DNA from: Myxococcota bacterium
GTDB taxonomy: Bacteria > Myxococcota_A > Bradymonadia > UBA7976 > UBA1532
NCBI GenBank assembly: GCA_963169045.1
Contig: CAUJDF010000044.1
Span: forward strand, 682,001 to 746,000
DNA length: 64,000 nucleotides
Direction of reading: 5' to 3'
The notes under the pieces are model-generated. The model searched no databases. It worked only from the letters and a program-made list of their open reading frames with translations, and was not told the DNA's origin. The stretch's first letter is position 1; the number at the start of each line of letters is the position of its first letter. Made by a program: the position numbers and the translations under genes. Positions 39,426 through 47,951 of this stretch are shown here, in pieces.

Positions 39426-41261
39426 TCAGCTCGGCTTGAACACGAACGGATAGTTCACGACGACCATGCCGCCACCCTTCGGCTCGGGGAAGACCCAGCG
39501 CTGGATGCGGGCGGTCAGACAGCTCTCGACATCGGCGTTGCCCATCGAGGACTCGACCACCGAGGCCTGGATGACGCTACCGTTGCCGGCAATCGTGAAC
39601 TTCACGACGATCTTGCCGTTCAGATCGCGCTTCTTGTTCAGTTCCTTCTCGTAGCAGTACTGATACTCGGCGCGGTGCTGCCGGATGATGCGCCGGATGA
39701 TCTCGCGATCGAGCGACCCGCTGATGATGGGCTGTCCCGGGATGACCTGCGGGGCCTTGCTCGTGCGCTCGCCGTACCGGCTGACGCCGCGACCGTAGGA
39801 GGTGCCGTCGCCACCCGCGCCACCGCGGCCCATCGTCCGCGGCCCGCCGACGCCAAGCGAGGTCTCGCTGAAGCCACCGCCGCCGCGCCCCATGCCCGCG
39901 ACGCCCATGCCCGCGAAGCCCTGCGCCTCGCCGACCTGGTCACCGAACATGTTGCCGAGCGCGTTGACCGCATCGCTGCCGACTGCGTGATCGTTCTTGC
40001 CCCACACGGCGCTCAGCTCGTCCTCGAGCGCATTGTGAATGGCGTCCGCCGTCTGGATGGCGCGTTGCTTGTCGCGCTCCTTGGCCACCTCGATCTCTTT
40101 CTGATCGGGCGGACCCTTGATCGCCATCCGCTTGTCTTTTTCGAGCGAGTCCTTCTTGCCCGCCTTGCCTTCGTTCTCCTTGGCGGCGGCAGCGGCCTCG
40201 GCGGCCTCGTCCTTGAGGTCCTTGAACAGGTCCTCGAGCTTCTTGTCCTTCTCCATCTCCGGCTTCAGCACGTACTCGACCCAGCGCTCCGACATGTCGA
40301 AGCCGTCGAGCGCGAGCCGGTCGGCATCTTCGGGGATGCTCATGGCGACGCCGAAGAAGAGACCGTGCAGGAGAAGCGCCGAGAGGACGCCGCCGATGAA
40401 GCGGCCCTCACCACGCGCGAGGAGGCCCGGCGCCGGCAAGGTCTTTGCCGCCGGAACGTTGCCGATGAGGAAGGTCAGATGGCCGAACTGCACCCGGCAG
40501 CGTGCGCGCGACGGAAGCTTGAGCGACTGGCTGCCGGACACACCGCGGCTCGCGCCCAGCTTGCCGGCGGCCTTCAGCTCTTCGAGCTTGAAGACCTGAC
40601 CGTCGAGCATTACCTCGCCAGGGATGCCGTCGGGCACGTTGACGACCATTTCGTGGCCGTCGGTCTCCGCCAGCGGATACGGATCCTGGGGCAGGCCGCC
40701 GGGGACGAAGTGGTCGACCTTCTCGGCTTCCCCGATGGTGAAGGTTCCCGCCTCGGTGAGATGCCGGACCTCGAGGACGTTGCCGCCCCACATCACGAGG
40801 ACCTCGAGGCAGCGCTTGCTCGCCTCGTCGAGGTCGTCGGTCGTCTCCTTGAAGACGGGCGCTGGACGTCGGGCTGCCTTCGACAGCTCCGCCGGACGGA
40901 CGCGCGCCGTCTGCGAGAACGACGCGCTGTCCAGCGGTGCCGCGGTCGACTGACCGGGAATGTCGATGACCACGCGCACGCGGCCGAAGCGGAGCTCGTC
41001 ACCCGAGCGAAGCTTCTGGCGCGTCACACGCTGACCATTGACGAAGGTGCCGGAGGCGCTGCCCAGGTCGAGCACGACGACATCATCCGGACCGTTCGCC
41101 TCGACGACGGCGTGCATCCGGGACACGTCCTCATCGTCGATGCGCACATGAGACGACGAGAGCTTGCCGACCTTGATCGTCTGCTCCGTCAATATCTCGG
41201 TCCGTACGAGGGTGGCCCCCTCGTAGATGTCGAACTTGATGGGAAGCTTGGCGTTCTCCAT
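39426..41261 (-). CDS. gltG: FHA-domain inner-membrane protein with AgmX/PglI tail, GltG-like
   Basis: 611 residues from ATG 41261; an upstream GTG at 41276 is possible. Residues about 5-100 are an FHA domain (VGKLSSSHVRIDDEDVSRMH, DLGSASGTFVNG), which binds phosphothreonine. A second FHA-like beta domain spans about 165-275. A single transmembrane helix (about 285-307, VLSALLLHGLFFGVAMSI) is followed by a charged helix and a glycine-rich stretch. The last ~100 residues are the TonB-like AgmX/PglI C-terminal domain (YQYCYEKELNKK, GKIVVKFTIAGNGSV). That is the plan of PglI/GltG of the M. xanthus gliding machine, which links cytoplasm and periplasm. Neighbours on both sides are Glt-type TPR proteins. 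Confidence 0.88.
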   Translation of the reverse strand: MENAKLPIKFDIYEGATLVRTEILTEQTIKVGKLSSSHVRIDDEDVSRMHAVVEANGPDDVVVLDLGSASGTFVNGQRVTRQKLRSGDELRFGRVRVVIDIPGQSTAAPLDSASFSQTARVRPAELSKAARRPAPVFKETTDDLDEASKRCLEVLVMWGGNVLEVRHLTEAGTFTIGEAEKVDHFVPGGLPQDPYPLAETDGHEMVVNVPDGIPGEVMLDGQVFKLEELKAAGKLGASRGVSGSQSLKLPSRARCRVQFGHLTFLIGNVPAAKTLPAPGLLARGEGRFIGGVLSALLLHGLFFGVAMSIPEDADRLALDGFDMSERWVEYVLKPEMEKDKKLEDLFKDLKDEAAEAAAAAKENEGKAGKKDSLEKDKRMAIKGPPDQKEIEVAKERDKQRAIQTADAIHNALEDELSAVWGKNDHAVGSDAVNALGNMFGDQVGEAQGFAGMGVAGMGRGGGGFSETSLGVGGPRTMGRGGAGGDGTSYGRGVSRYGERTSKAPQVIPGQPIISGSLDREIIRRIIRQHRAEYQYCYEKELNKKRDLNGKIVVKFTIAGNGSVIQASVVESSMGNADVESCLTARIQRWVFPEPKGGGMVVVNYPFVFKPS

Positions 41262-41303
41262 GGGTCCGCGTTCCACCCCCGACCGACGTCAACGGTCGAA
41301 CGT

Positions 41304-41609
41304 TCAGATGTCTTCGGCCGACTTCAGCATCTCCGGGACGAAGTTCTCCCGGATCTTGATGAGGCTGCTGTAGCGGCCGCGCCGCCGCGACTCGATGTAC
41401 TCGCCCTCGGGACGCACGAAGCTGCCCTCGACGACGTCGTCCTCGAAGTCGTACTCCGTCTTCTTGCGATAGAGAACGTTGGGGTCGTTCGGGTCCTGGA
41501 CGAACTCGCCGTCTTCACCGGCGGGCTGTCCCTCTTCCTGCGCCAGCGCCGGACTCACCGAGCCGACGAAAAGCGCTCCCACGAGACCCAAACCGAGCAT
41601 GCGCGTCAT
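41304..41609 (-). CDS. gltF: Small periplasmic protein, GltF-like
   Basis: 101 residues with a signal peptide (LGLGLVGALFVGSVSPALA). The mature ~78 residues are acidic at first, then basic: SFVRPEGEYIESRRRGRYSS, followed by LIKIRENFVPEMLKSAEDI. This short tail is what is expected of the small GltF protein that sits between gltE and gltG in Myxococcus; the call rests on size, signal peptide and gene order more than on a named domain. It has a candidate promoter of its own in the 139-base gap upstream, which would allow gltF onward to be expressed apart from gltC-gltE. Confidence 0.65.
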   Translation of the reverse strand: MTRMLGLGLVGALFVGSVSPALAQEEGQPAGEDGEFVQDPNDPNVLYRKKTEYDFEDDVVEGSFVRPEGEYIESRRRGRYSSLIKIRENFVPEMLKSAEDI

Positions 41610-41655
41610 CGCTCATCCCCTCGTCGCGCCCGGCCGATGATGCCGTCGAAGAAGC

Positions 41656-41684
41656 AGTATAACGCCACCTTCTACGACCACCAA
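41656..41684 (-). promoter_or_regulatory. Candidate internal promoter upstream of the gltF-like gene
   Basis: On the minus strand TTGGTG and TATACT (5 of 6) are separated by exactly 17 bases. It lies in the non-coding 139-base gap after the gltE-like gene, about 47 bases before the ATG at 41609. Confidence 0.5.
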
Positions 41685-41748
41685 GCCAGGCGATCTTTCC
41701 GACAGCAGCCCCAGGCGCAGGTTCCCGAAAAACGACGTCGGACGAAGT

Positions 41749-42975
41749 TCAGGCGCCGCCGCCCTCGGCCGCCGGCGGCTGCTCACCGCCGGAAGGCGCC
41801 GCGGGCTGGGCCCCCTGCTCCTTCATCATCTTCTCGTTTTCCTTCAGGGCCTGGATCTGGATGCGAACTTCCTGGATTCGCTGGGTGACGTCCTTGCGCA
41901 GGTCGGCATCCTGGCTCTCGAAGCGGAGGACCGACTCGAAGGAGGCGAGCGCGTCCTCGAGCTTGTTCATGTGTTCCTGGTACAAGATGCCCAGGTTGTA
42001 GAATGCCCCCGCGTGCTTCGCGTCCAGCGTGACGACCTCTTTGTAGCCCTTCTCAGCCTCGTCGAACCGCTGCATGCCGCGCGCAGCGACGGCGCGTGAC
42101 AGGAGCGCGTCCACGTTCTTCGGCTCGACCTTCAAGACCGCGTCGAAGGCGCGGTAGCTCGACTCGTAGTCGCGATAGTTGAAGGTAATGGCACCGAGGT
42201 TCATGAGCGCCGGCACAAACCGGGAATCGGCCTCAGTCGCCCGCTGGAAGGAAGCCAGCGCGCGCGTCACGTCATCGAGCTTCAGGTAGACGAGCCCTTG
42301 CAGGTTGTGGATGCTCGCCGCCTTCGGATCGATCTCGAGTGCATTGAGACACACGAGCTGAGCCAGCTCGTACTTCCCGAGATCATAGTAGACGCGAGCC
42401 AGTACGTCGTAGGCGGCGACGCTCTGACTGTTCTCCTTGAGCGCCGTGCGCACATGCTTCACGGCGGTCGCGAAGTCCTTGCTCTCTTTGGCGAAGATCG
42501 CGAGGTTCAGGTGCGCCTCGCCATTGAAGGGCTCGACCTGAACCGCCTGCTGGAAGGCGGCGATCGCCTCGTTCCGCCGCCCTTCAGCGAGGTAGATGTT
42601 GCCGAGGTTCACGAGCGCATCGCCGAACTTCGCATCCTTTTCGGTGGTGCGCTTGTACCACTCCTTGGCCTTCTCGCGGTCGCCCTGCTCCTCGTAGAGC
42701 ACCCCGAGGTTGAAGTACGCCTGAATGAAGGTCGGATCCTCTTCGATGGCGTCCTTCAGCGCCGACTCGGCGCCTGAAAGGTCACCCTTCGCCCTGGCCG
42801 CCGCCGCCTCCTTGAGCAGCTGAGCAGCCTCCGTCTTGACCTTCGGGGCAGGCGCCTGCGGATCACCATCGCCCGCGGCGTCTCCGGTCCCGCCAACCGG
42901 ACCTTCGGAGGCCGTCTTCGGCGAACCGCCGCAAGCCGCCAGACCCAGCGCCAGGAAAATCGAGCGTGCCCTCAT
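41749..42975 (-). CDS. gltE: TPR lipoprotein, AglT/GltE-like
   Basis: 408 residues. The ATG at 42975 is preferred because AGGAG lies 8 bases upstream; a GTG at 42981 overlapping the gltD stop is too close to it. A lipoprotein signal ends in L-A-A-C. After a low-complexity region come about eight TPRs (FNLGVLYEEQGDREKAKEWY, ALVNLGNIYLAEGRRNEAI, IHNLQGLVYLKLDDVTRAL) and a charged coiled coil near the end. In M. xanthus AglT/GltE is a TPR protein encoded right after GltD/AgmU and part of the gliding complex; order and domain plan match. Confidence 0.82.
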   Translation of the reverse strand: MRARSIFLALGLAACGGSPKTASEGPVGGTGDAAGDGDPQAPAPKVKTEAAQLLKEAAAARAKGDLSGAESALKDAIEEDPTFIQAYFNLGVLYEEQGDREKAKEWYKRTTEKDAKFGDALVNLGNIYLAEGRRNEAIAAFQQAVQVEPFNGEAHLNLAIFAKESKDFATAVKHVRTALKENSQSVAAYDVLARVYYDLGKYELAQLVCLNALEIDPKAASIHNLQGLVYLKLDDVTRALASFQRATEADSRFVPALMNLGAITFNYRDYESSYRAFDAVLKVEPKNVDALLSRAVAARGMQRFDEAEKGYKEVVTLDAKHAGAFYNLGILYQEHMNKLEDALASFESVLRFESQDADLRKDVTQRIQEVRIQIQALKENEKMMKEQGAQPAAPSGGEQPPAAEGGGA

Positions 42976-42977
42976 GC

Positions 42978-45900
42978 TCACTGCTCCTGCTCGGCGGTCG
43001 GCAGACTCGAGATGAACTGCTGACGGACGTTGCTGACACCGAAGTGCGTCGGTCGGGCGCGCCGCTCGCTGGCGTAGCGATACTCGCGCGGCTTGAGCTT
43101 CGCGAGCTGCTTCTCGGCGAGGTCGGAGTAGTCGTTGAACCAGCGGAGCTCTTGCGCCTTCTTCAGGCAGAGCACGTAGGCCTCGACGGCCTTCTGCTCG
43201 GGCACCTGGGCGCGCTCGGCCATCGCGCCTTTATAGGCCTCGACCTGATCCTCGGTGAACGACTTCGGCGCCGGTGCGTCATAGATGTCGTTGGCGAGCT
43301 GCTGGAACATCTGGCCGATGCGCGCCAGCGCGCCGATGGCCCAGTTCGGCGACTTGAACTCGATGACTTCGAGGTAGATGGTGCGCGCCTTCGCGGCGAG
43401 CTCGGACTTCTTGCTGATGACCTCGGTCATCTTCGTGACGAACGTCTGCACGTTGGCGTACGGGAAGATCTTCAGTTCGATGGCACGGAACTGCGTGAAC
43501 ACCGCCTCCGCCATCTTGAATCGGCACTCCGCCACCGCAGCGAGGCCGGTGGTGAGCGACGTCTTCTCGGCGTCGGAGAGCTTGACGAACGTGTCATAGC
43601 CGGCCTGGAACGTCTGATCGGCCCGCTTCTGGTCCTTCTTCTTCTCGTAGGCGCGACCGATGTGCACCTGCGCCTCGAAGATGCGGTCCAGCTTGCCGAC
43701 CTTCCCGTAGGTCTTCAGATACTGGTTGAAGTGGTCGATGACCTTGTCCCACTTCTCCTGCTTCTCGTAGATGAGACCCATCGAGAAGAACACGTCGGAC
43801 GCCTTCTCGCGGTCCCCTCCGATCAGCTTGAGGTAAGCTTGGTAGTCCTTCAGCGCTTCCTCGTACTCACCGAGTCCCTGGCGAAAGACCGACGCGTTCT
43901 GCAACGCGTCGCGCGCCTTGTCGTCCTTCGGGAACTTCTCGGCGTAGATCTCGTAGAACTTGCTCGCCTGGGAGTAGATGGCGAGGGCGTGCAGCGTCGT
44001 GCCGATGCGATACAGAGCGCGCGGCACCAGTTCGCTCCCGCTCGCCTCGTTGACCAGCTTCACGAAGACGTTGATCGCTTCTTCGTACTTCTTGTCGCGC
44101 TCGAAGTTCAGGCCAGCGTTGTAGAGCGCCTTGTCCTTGTACTTCGACGTCGGGAAGCGGTCGACGTACTGCTCGAAGCAGCGCGCGGCCCTCGTGTAGG
44201 CCTTGTCCTTCTCGATGCCGAGGCACTTCTTGAAGGTCGACGTGTCCTTGATCGACACGAGCAGCGCGTGGAACTCCGGATCGCGCTCCTGCGGATACAG
44301 CTTCAGGTAGATGTCCGCCTGCTTGTCCTGCGCCTCGAAATCCTTCTGTAGCGTATAGACGTCGAGCAGAAGGTTGGCAGCGTAGACCGCGAGGCGGTGC
44401 TTCGAGTTCTTCTCGGAGATCTCCTTGAAGAGAGGGATCGCCTTGTCGAAGTGGTTGAACTCGTAGTAGGTGCGCGCCTCGTCGTACTGGATGTCGGTGA
44501 GATACTCACTGTCCTTCACGTACTGGCGATACAGCTCGCACGCCTTGAGGAACCGCTGGTGGTTGTCGGGGATCGGCTTCGCGACGATCTCAGGCGGCGC
44601 CTCGCCCGGTTTGTCGCTCTCGGGCGTGAGCATGTCGTCGCCGCCGCTGCCACCCTTCTTCTCCGGCGCCTTCTGGTTCCCGTCGTAGTCGAGGAGCTTC
44701 TTGTAGGCGAGCACCGTCGCGTGGGCGGCGTCTTTGGTGAACTCACCATTCGGCTTCAGCGCCAGGACCTTCTCATAGGCGCGCGCCGCCTCCTCCCACT
44801 TGCGAGCCTTGTAGAGCAGCTCGCCGTAGTAGAAGGTCATCTGGTACGCGTTCTCGTTGTCCGAGAAGTGCTCGACGTAGTCGCGGTACAGCTCGTAGCC
44901 GATCGCGCAGTCCTCGTCGGACTTCGTCGTGAGGCACTGGCGGTGGTAGGTGACCGCGGTGCCGCGCAAAATCTCTTCGAGCTCCTTGCGGTCCTTGGCG
45001 ACACGCTTCGGATCGGCGTCCTTCGCGCCCTTCACCGAGTTGCAGAGGGTCACCAGGCGCTTGAGCTCCTTCACCTGGTTGATCTGCTTGCCGAGGTTGC
45101 GGGAGTTGTACGCAATCTGGGTCTGGTAGCCGCAGACCTTGTACGACTGCGGCTGGACCTGGATCAGGTTGCGGTAGACCGTGTTCGACTTCTCGAACTG
45201 ACCGGTCGTGCTGTAGAGCTCGGCCAGACGCTCCGTGAGGTCGATGTAGTCGTCGGACGCGACCTTGCGGAAGAACTCGAGCGCCTTGTCGGGGTTGGCG
45301 TCGCCGATGTTCGCGTAGGCGCGTACGAGGTCGCGCAGCGCCTCGCGCTTCAGGGTGATGCGGTTCTTCGCGTTTCCGCGCTGCGTCTTGTTGGTGTAGT
45401 CGATGACCTTCAGGAACGAACCGAGCGCGTTCTTGTAGTCGCCGACGTTGAAGTAGCACCAACCGAGCTTGTAGAGCGCGTAGCCGTAGACCTCGGAGTC
45501 GCGGTAGTTGTCGACGACCTTCTGGTACGCCTTCAGCGCCTGATCGACCTGCCCATCGTCAAAGAAGATCTCGCCGACGTTCAGCAGCGTGTCGGGCACG
45601 TGCTCGGAACGCGGGTAGCGCTTGATGAGCTCGACGTAGATGCGCTTGGCCTGCTCCGGCTGCTTCTTCTGCTGGTAGTTGTAGGCCAGCGCGAAGAGCA
45701 CGCCGTCGAGCTTCGGGTAGTTCGGGAAGCGCTTGACGATGTCGACGTAGACCTTGATGGCCTCTTCGCGATAGCGGGCCGCGGACCCCAACATCTTTTC
45801 GCGCTCGGCGACGCAGCGGTCCTCGGCGGCCTTGCCCTGCGCCGTTTTCAGGCACTCGTTCTCGTTGTCGAACGCCCGAATCGACATGTCGGCGGAGCGC

Positions 45901-46220
45901 TCCCAGAACAGCTCCGAGAGGCGGTAGTAGAGCTCGGGCTTGGCCTGGTCGCTGTCGGGCGTCGAATCGATGAGCTTGCGGAGGAGACGCAGCGCCTCTT
46001 GCCACTTCTCTTCGGAGATCGACTCGGTACGCTTGCGGACGAAGGCCTCGCCTCCGAGGCCCGGCCCCTTCCGCTCGTCACCCTTCGCCTTGGGCGCGGT
46101 GATCTCCTTGGTGGGCTGGGCCTGGGGGACGAAGTCCTTCTTCTCGCCCTGGGCCGCGGCGTTGCCCGTCGCCGCGACGACGACCGCCCAGGCGACGAGG
46201 ACGACGCGCATCCTGCTCAT
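42978..46220 (-). CDS. gltD: Large periplasmic TPR protein, AgmU/GltD-like
   Basis: 1,080 residues. The ATG at 46220 overlaps the gltC-like stop (ATGA), so translation is coupled. The signal peptide is VVLVAWAVVVAATGNAAA. The mature protein is almost entirely TPR or TPR-like: ELYYRLSELFWERSADMSI, VLFALAYNYQQKKQPEQA, YALYKLGWCYFNVGDYKNA and KALYNAGLNFERDKKYEEA. A disordered, lysine- and glycine-rich insertion (KKGGSGGDDMLTPESDKPG) lies near the middle. AgmU/GltD of M. xanthus is a periplasmic TPR protein of similar length that follows the helical track of the gliding complexes. Gene order supports the same identity here. Confidence 0.82.
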   Translation of the reverse strand: MSRMRVVLVAWAVVVAATGNAAAQGEKKDFVPQAQPTKEITAPKAKGDERKGPGLGGEAFVRKRTESISEEKWQEALRLLRKLIDSTPDSDQAKPELYYRLSELFWERSADMSIRAFDNENECLKTAQGKAAEDRCVAEREKMLGSAARYREEAIKVYVDIVKRFPNYPKLDGVLFALAYNYQQKKQPEQAKRIYVELIKRYPRSEHVPDTLLNVGEIFFDDGQVDQALKAYQKVVDNYRDSEVYGYALYKLGWCYFNVGDYKNALGSFLKVIDYTNKTQRGNAKNRITLKREALRDLVRAYANIGDANPDKALEFFRKVASDDYIDLTERLAELYSTTGQFEKSNTVYRNLIQVQPQSYKVCGYQTQIAYNSRNLGKQINQVKELKRLVTLCNSVKGAKDADPKRVAKDRKELEEILRGTAVTYHRQCLTTKSDEDCAIGYELYRDYVEHFSDNENAYQMTFYYGELLYKARKWEEAARAYEKVLALKPNGEFTKDAAHATVLAYKKLLDYDGNQKAPEKKGGSGGDDMLTPESDKPGEAPPEIVAKPIPDNHQRFLKACELYRQYVKDSEYLTDIQYDEARTYYEFNHFDKAIPLFKEISEKNSKHRLAVYAANLLLDVYTLQKDFEAQDKQADIYLKLYPQERDPEFHALLVSIKDTSTFKKCLGIEKDKAYTRAARCFEQYVDRFPTSKYKDKALYNAGLNFERDKKYEEAINVFVKLVNEASGSELVPRALYRIGTTLHALAIYSQASKFYEIYAEKFPKDDKARDALQNASVFRQGLGEYEEALKDYQAYLKLIGGDREKASDVFFSMGLIYEKQEKWDKVIDHFNQYLKTYGKVGKLDRIFEAQVHIGRAYEKKKDQKRADQTFQAGYDTFVKLSDAEKTSLTTGLAAVAECRFKMAEAVFTQFRAIELKIFPYANVQTFVTKMTEVISKKSELAAKARTIYLEVIEFKSPNWAIGALARIGQMFQQLANDIYDAPAPKSFTEDQVEAYKGAMAERAQVPEQKAVEAYVLCLKKAQELRWFNDYSDLAEKQLAKLKPREYRYASERRARPTHFGVSNVRQQFISSLPTAEQEQ

Positions 46221-47782
46221 CGGCTGCACTCCGACTTGATCGTGTAGAGGTAGTACCCGAGCTCGTCGCGCCAGTACTCGCCGGTGAACGGCCAGTAGAT
46301 GTGTTCGTCGTCGGTGGCGTACTGGGGGCCGGCGTTCTTCGCCTTGTTCTGGAACTCCTCACCCTGCAGGCCGCTGGCGAGGCCCTTCTCGGCCGACGCC
46401 ACCTCGAACTCGATCTTGAGCGACTGGCTGATGAGCTCGTTGAGCTCGTTGACGACGCGCTGGAGGCGCTGCTTGGCGAGGCGGCCGGCCTCGTGTACGG
46501 CGATCGACTTGATGACCTCGATCTCCTGGATGACCAGTGTCGCCAGCTGACTCTTCGACCACGACGACTTCGAGCGACGGATCAGGTCGACCTCGCGATC
46601 GAGCTCGCGCACGTAGGACGCGATTCGCTTCAACTCCCGGTCCTGGTAGGCGGCATTGAGGATCTGCTGGACGCGCGGAGACATGGCCGTGCCCGAGGCC
46701 GCCAGCTTCGCGAGGAAGTTGTAGAACTCGGTCGGGTCCGCGTAGGAGTCGAGGTATCCCTTGATCTCGTCGCGGAGCGGCTCGTACGTCAGGCGGAACT
46801 CCGAGATGCGCTGCCGCGTGCGCTCGTAGTTGCAGTTCGAGAAGAACGTCACCGCCTCGAGGATCGGCGCCTCGGGGAAGTACTCGTCCTGGAAGAACGG
46901 CGAGTTCAGCGTGTGCAGGTTGCCGAGGGCCTTCTCGTGGTTCTGCAGACGGAACCAGGCCCAGCTCGACTCGAACAAGGCGTCGAGCCAGAGGACGCTG
47001 TCGAGTCGCACCTGGTCGTAGTACTTCACCGCCTGCCGGAACTGTCCGGTGCTGTAGAACACGCGCGCCATGCCGAGGATGGCCAGCTGGTTGAAGTACT
47101 TGAGGTCCTCGGTGGGGTTCGACGTCTCCGCCGTGACGCGCAGCAGGTCCTTGAAGGCCTCGACGGCGGGCTTCGGCTGGTCCTGGCGGACATAGGCGAT
47201 GCCTTGCAGGTACTTCGCCTTGGGGAAGTAGCGGCTGTCGGGCGTCACCTGCGAGAACATCTTGATGGCGGTGTCGACCGCGCCCTTCTTGTAGTGGTAC
47301 TGGCCGAGCAGGAAGTTCAGCTCGGTGCGGAACTCGGCCGGGCACATCTCGGGCTGATACTTCGCGATCTTGTCGAGCAGACCGGGGTCGCCGGAGAGCT
47401 TGCGCGACAGGTAGTAGAGCCACTTGCACGTGGCCTTGAAGTACCGGTGCTGCGGACCGGCCTGCACGATGCGGTCGAAGAAGTTGAGGGATGCCTGGTA
47501 GAGGCCGAGGCGGTACATCGTCTTGCCGAGCGTGTACTCCGCCTTCTGCTCGACCGGGCTGACCGCAACCTCGCTGCGGGTGACGACGCGGTACAGAATC
47601 AGGCTGGCGCGGAGAAAGTCGCGCTTCTTGTAGGCCTGTAGGGCCTCGTCCAGCTCGGCGGACGCCTCCTTGTCGGCGTCGACGTCGATCGGGGCAAAGT
47701 CCATCGCGCCCTGGGCCCAGGCCGTCTGGAAGCTGGCGAGCACGAGGATCAGGCCGACTAGAAAGCGGCGTGGACCGGGCAT
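46217..47782 (-). CDS. gltC: Periplasmic TPR protein, GltC-like
   Basis: 521 residues. The ATG at 47782 has an excellent Shine-Dalgarno (GGAGGAGGAG). The signal peptide is FLVGLILVLASFQTAWA. TPR-like repeats fill residues about 40-330 (AEYTLGKTMYRLGLYQASL, NFLLGQYHYKKGAVDTAI), then a long helical region with a predicted coiled coil (AGRLAKQRLQRVVNELNELI). The C-terminus has a striking aromatic end: DEHIYWPFTGEYWRDELGYY. This ending is recalled from GltC-type gliding proteins, but the assignment is by memory. In M. xanthus gltC is in a different gene cluster, so its place at the head of the gltD operon would be a rearrangement. Confidence 0.65.
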   Translation of the reverse strand: MPGPRRFLVGLILVLASFQTAWAQGAMDFAPIDVDADKEASAELDEALQAYKKRDFLRASLILYRVVTRSEVAVSPVEQKAEYTLGKTMYRLGLYQASLNFFDRIVQAGPQHRYFKATCKWLYYLSRKLSGDPGLLDKIAKYQPEMCPAEFRTELNFLLGQYHYKKGAVDTAIKMFSQVTPDSRYFPKAKYLQGIAYVRQDQPKPAVEAFKDLLRVTAETSNPTEDLKYFNQLAILGMARVFYSTGQFRQAVKYYDQVRLDSVLWLDALFESSWAWFRLQNHEKALGNLHTLNSPFFQDEYFPEAPILEAVTFFSNCNYERTRQRISEFRLTYEPLRDEIKGYLDSYADPTEFYNFLAKLAASGTAMSPRVQQILNAAYQDRELKRIASYVRELDREVDLIRRSKSSWSKSQLATLVIQEIEVIKSIAVHEAGRLAKQRLQRVVNELNELISQSLKIEFEVASAEKGLASGLQGEEFQNKAKNAGPQYATDDEHIYWPFTGEYWRDELGYYLYTIKSECSR

Positions 47783-47785
47783 CGA

Positions 47786-47793
47786 CTCCTCCT
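47786..47793 (-). promoter_or_regulatory. Strong ribosome binding site fixing the gltC-like start
   Basis: AGGAGGAG on the minus strand just upstream of ATG 47782. Its core lies about 8 bases from the ATG, so the longer frame extending to 48034 is not used. Confidence 0.6.
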
Positions 47794-47807
47794 CCGCGTA
47801 CCGGACT

Positions 47808-47836
47808 CTTATACGAGCGCCCCATTCCGAACGCAA
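47808..47836 (-). promoter_or_regulatory. Candidate promoter of the Glt-like operon
   Basis: On the minus strand TTGCGT and TATAAG (5 of 6) are separated by exactly 17 bases, about 25 bases before the gltC-like ATG. Confidence 0.52.
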
Positions 47837-47883
47837 ACCCGATAAGTTCGCCCGGGTTGCAGGTCTTTGAACGCAGCCGGACG

Positions 47884-47913
47884 TTGACGCGGCCGCGCGA
47901 CAGGTCACAGAAT
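47884..47913 (+). promoter_or_regulatory. Candidate promoter of the cysteine-rich lipoprotein
   Basis: TTGACG (5 of 6) and CAGAAT (4 of 6) are separated by 18 bases, 38 bases before ATG 47952. It points away from the Glt operon promoter, about 48 bases off. Confidence 0.43.
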
Positions 47914-47951
47914 GGAGCCCCGGCTGGTTAGTGGAGGAAGGTCCAGACTCG

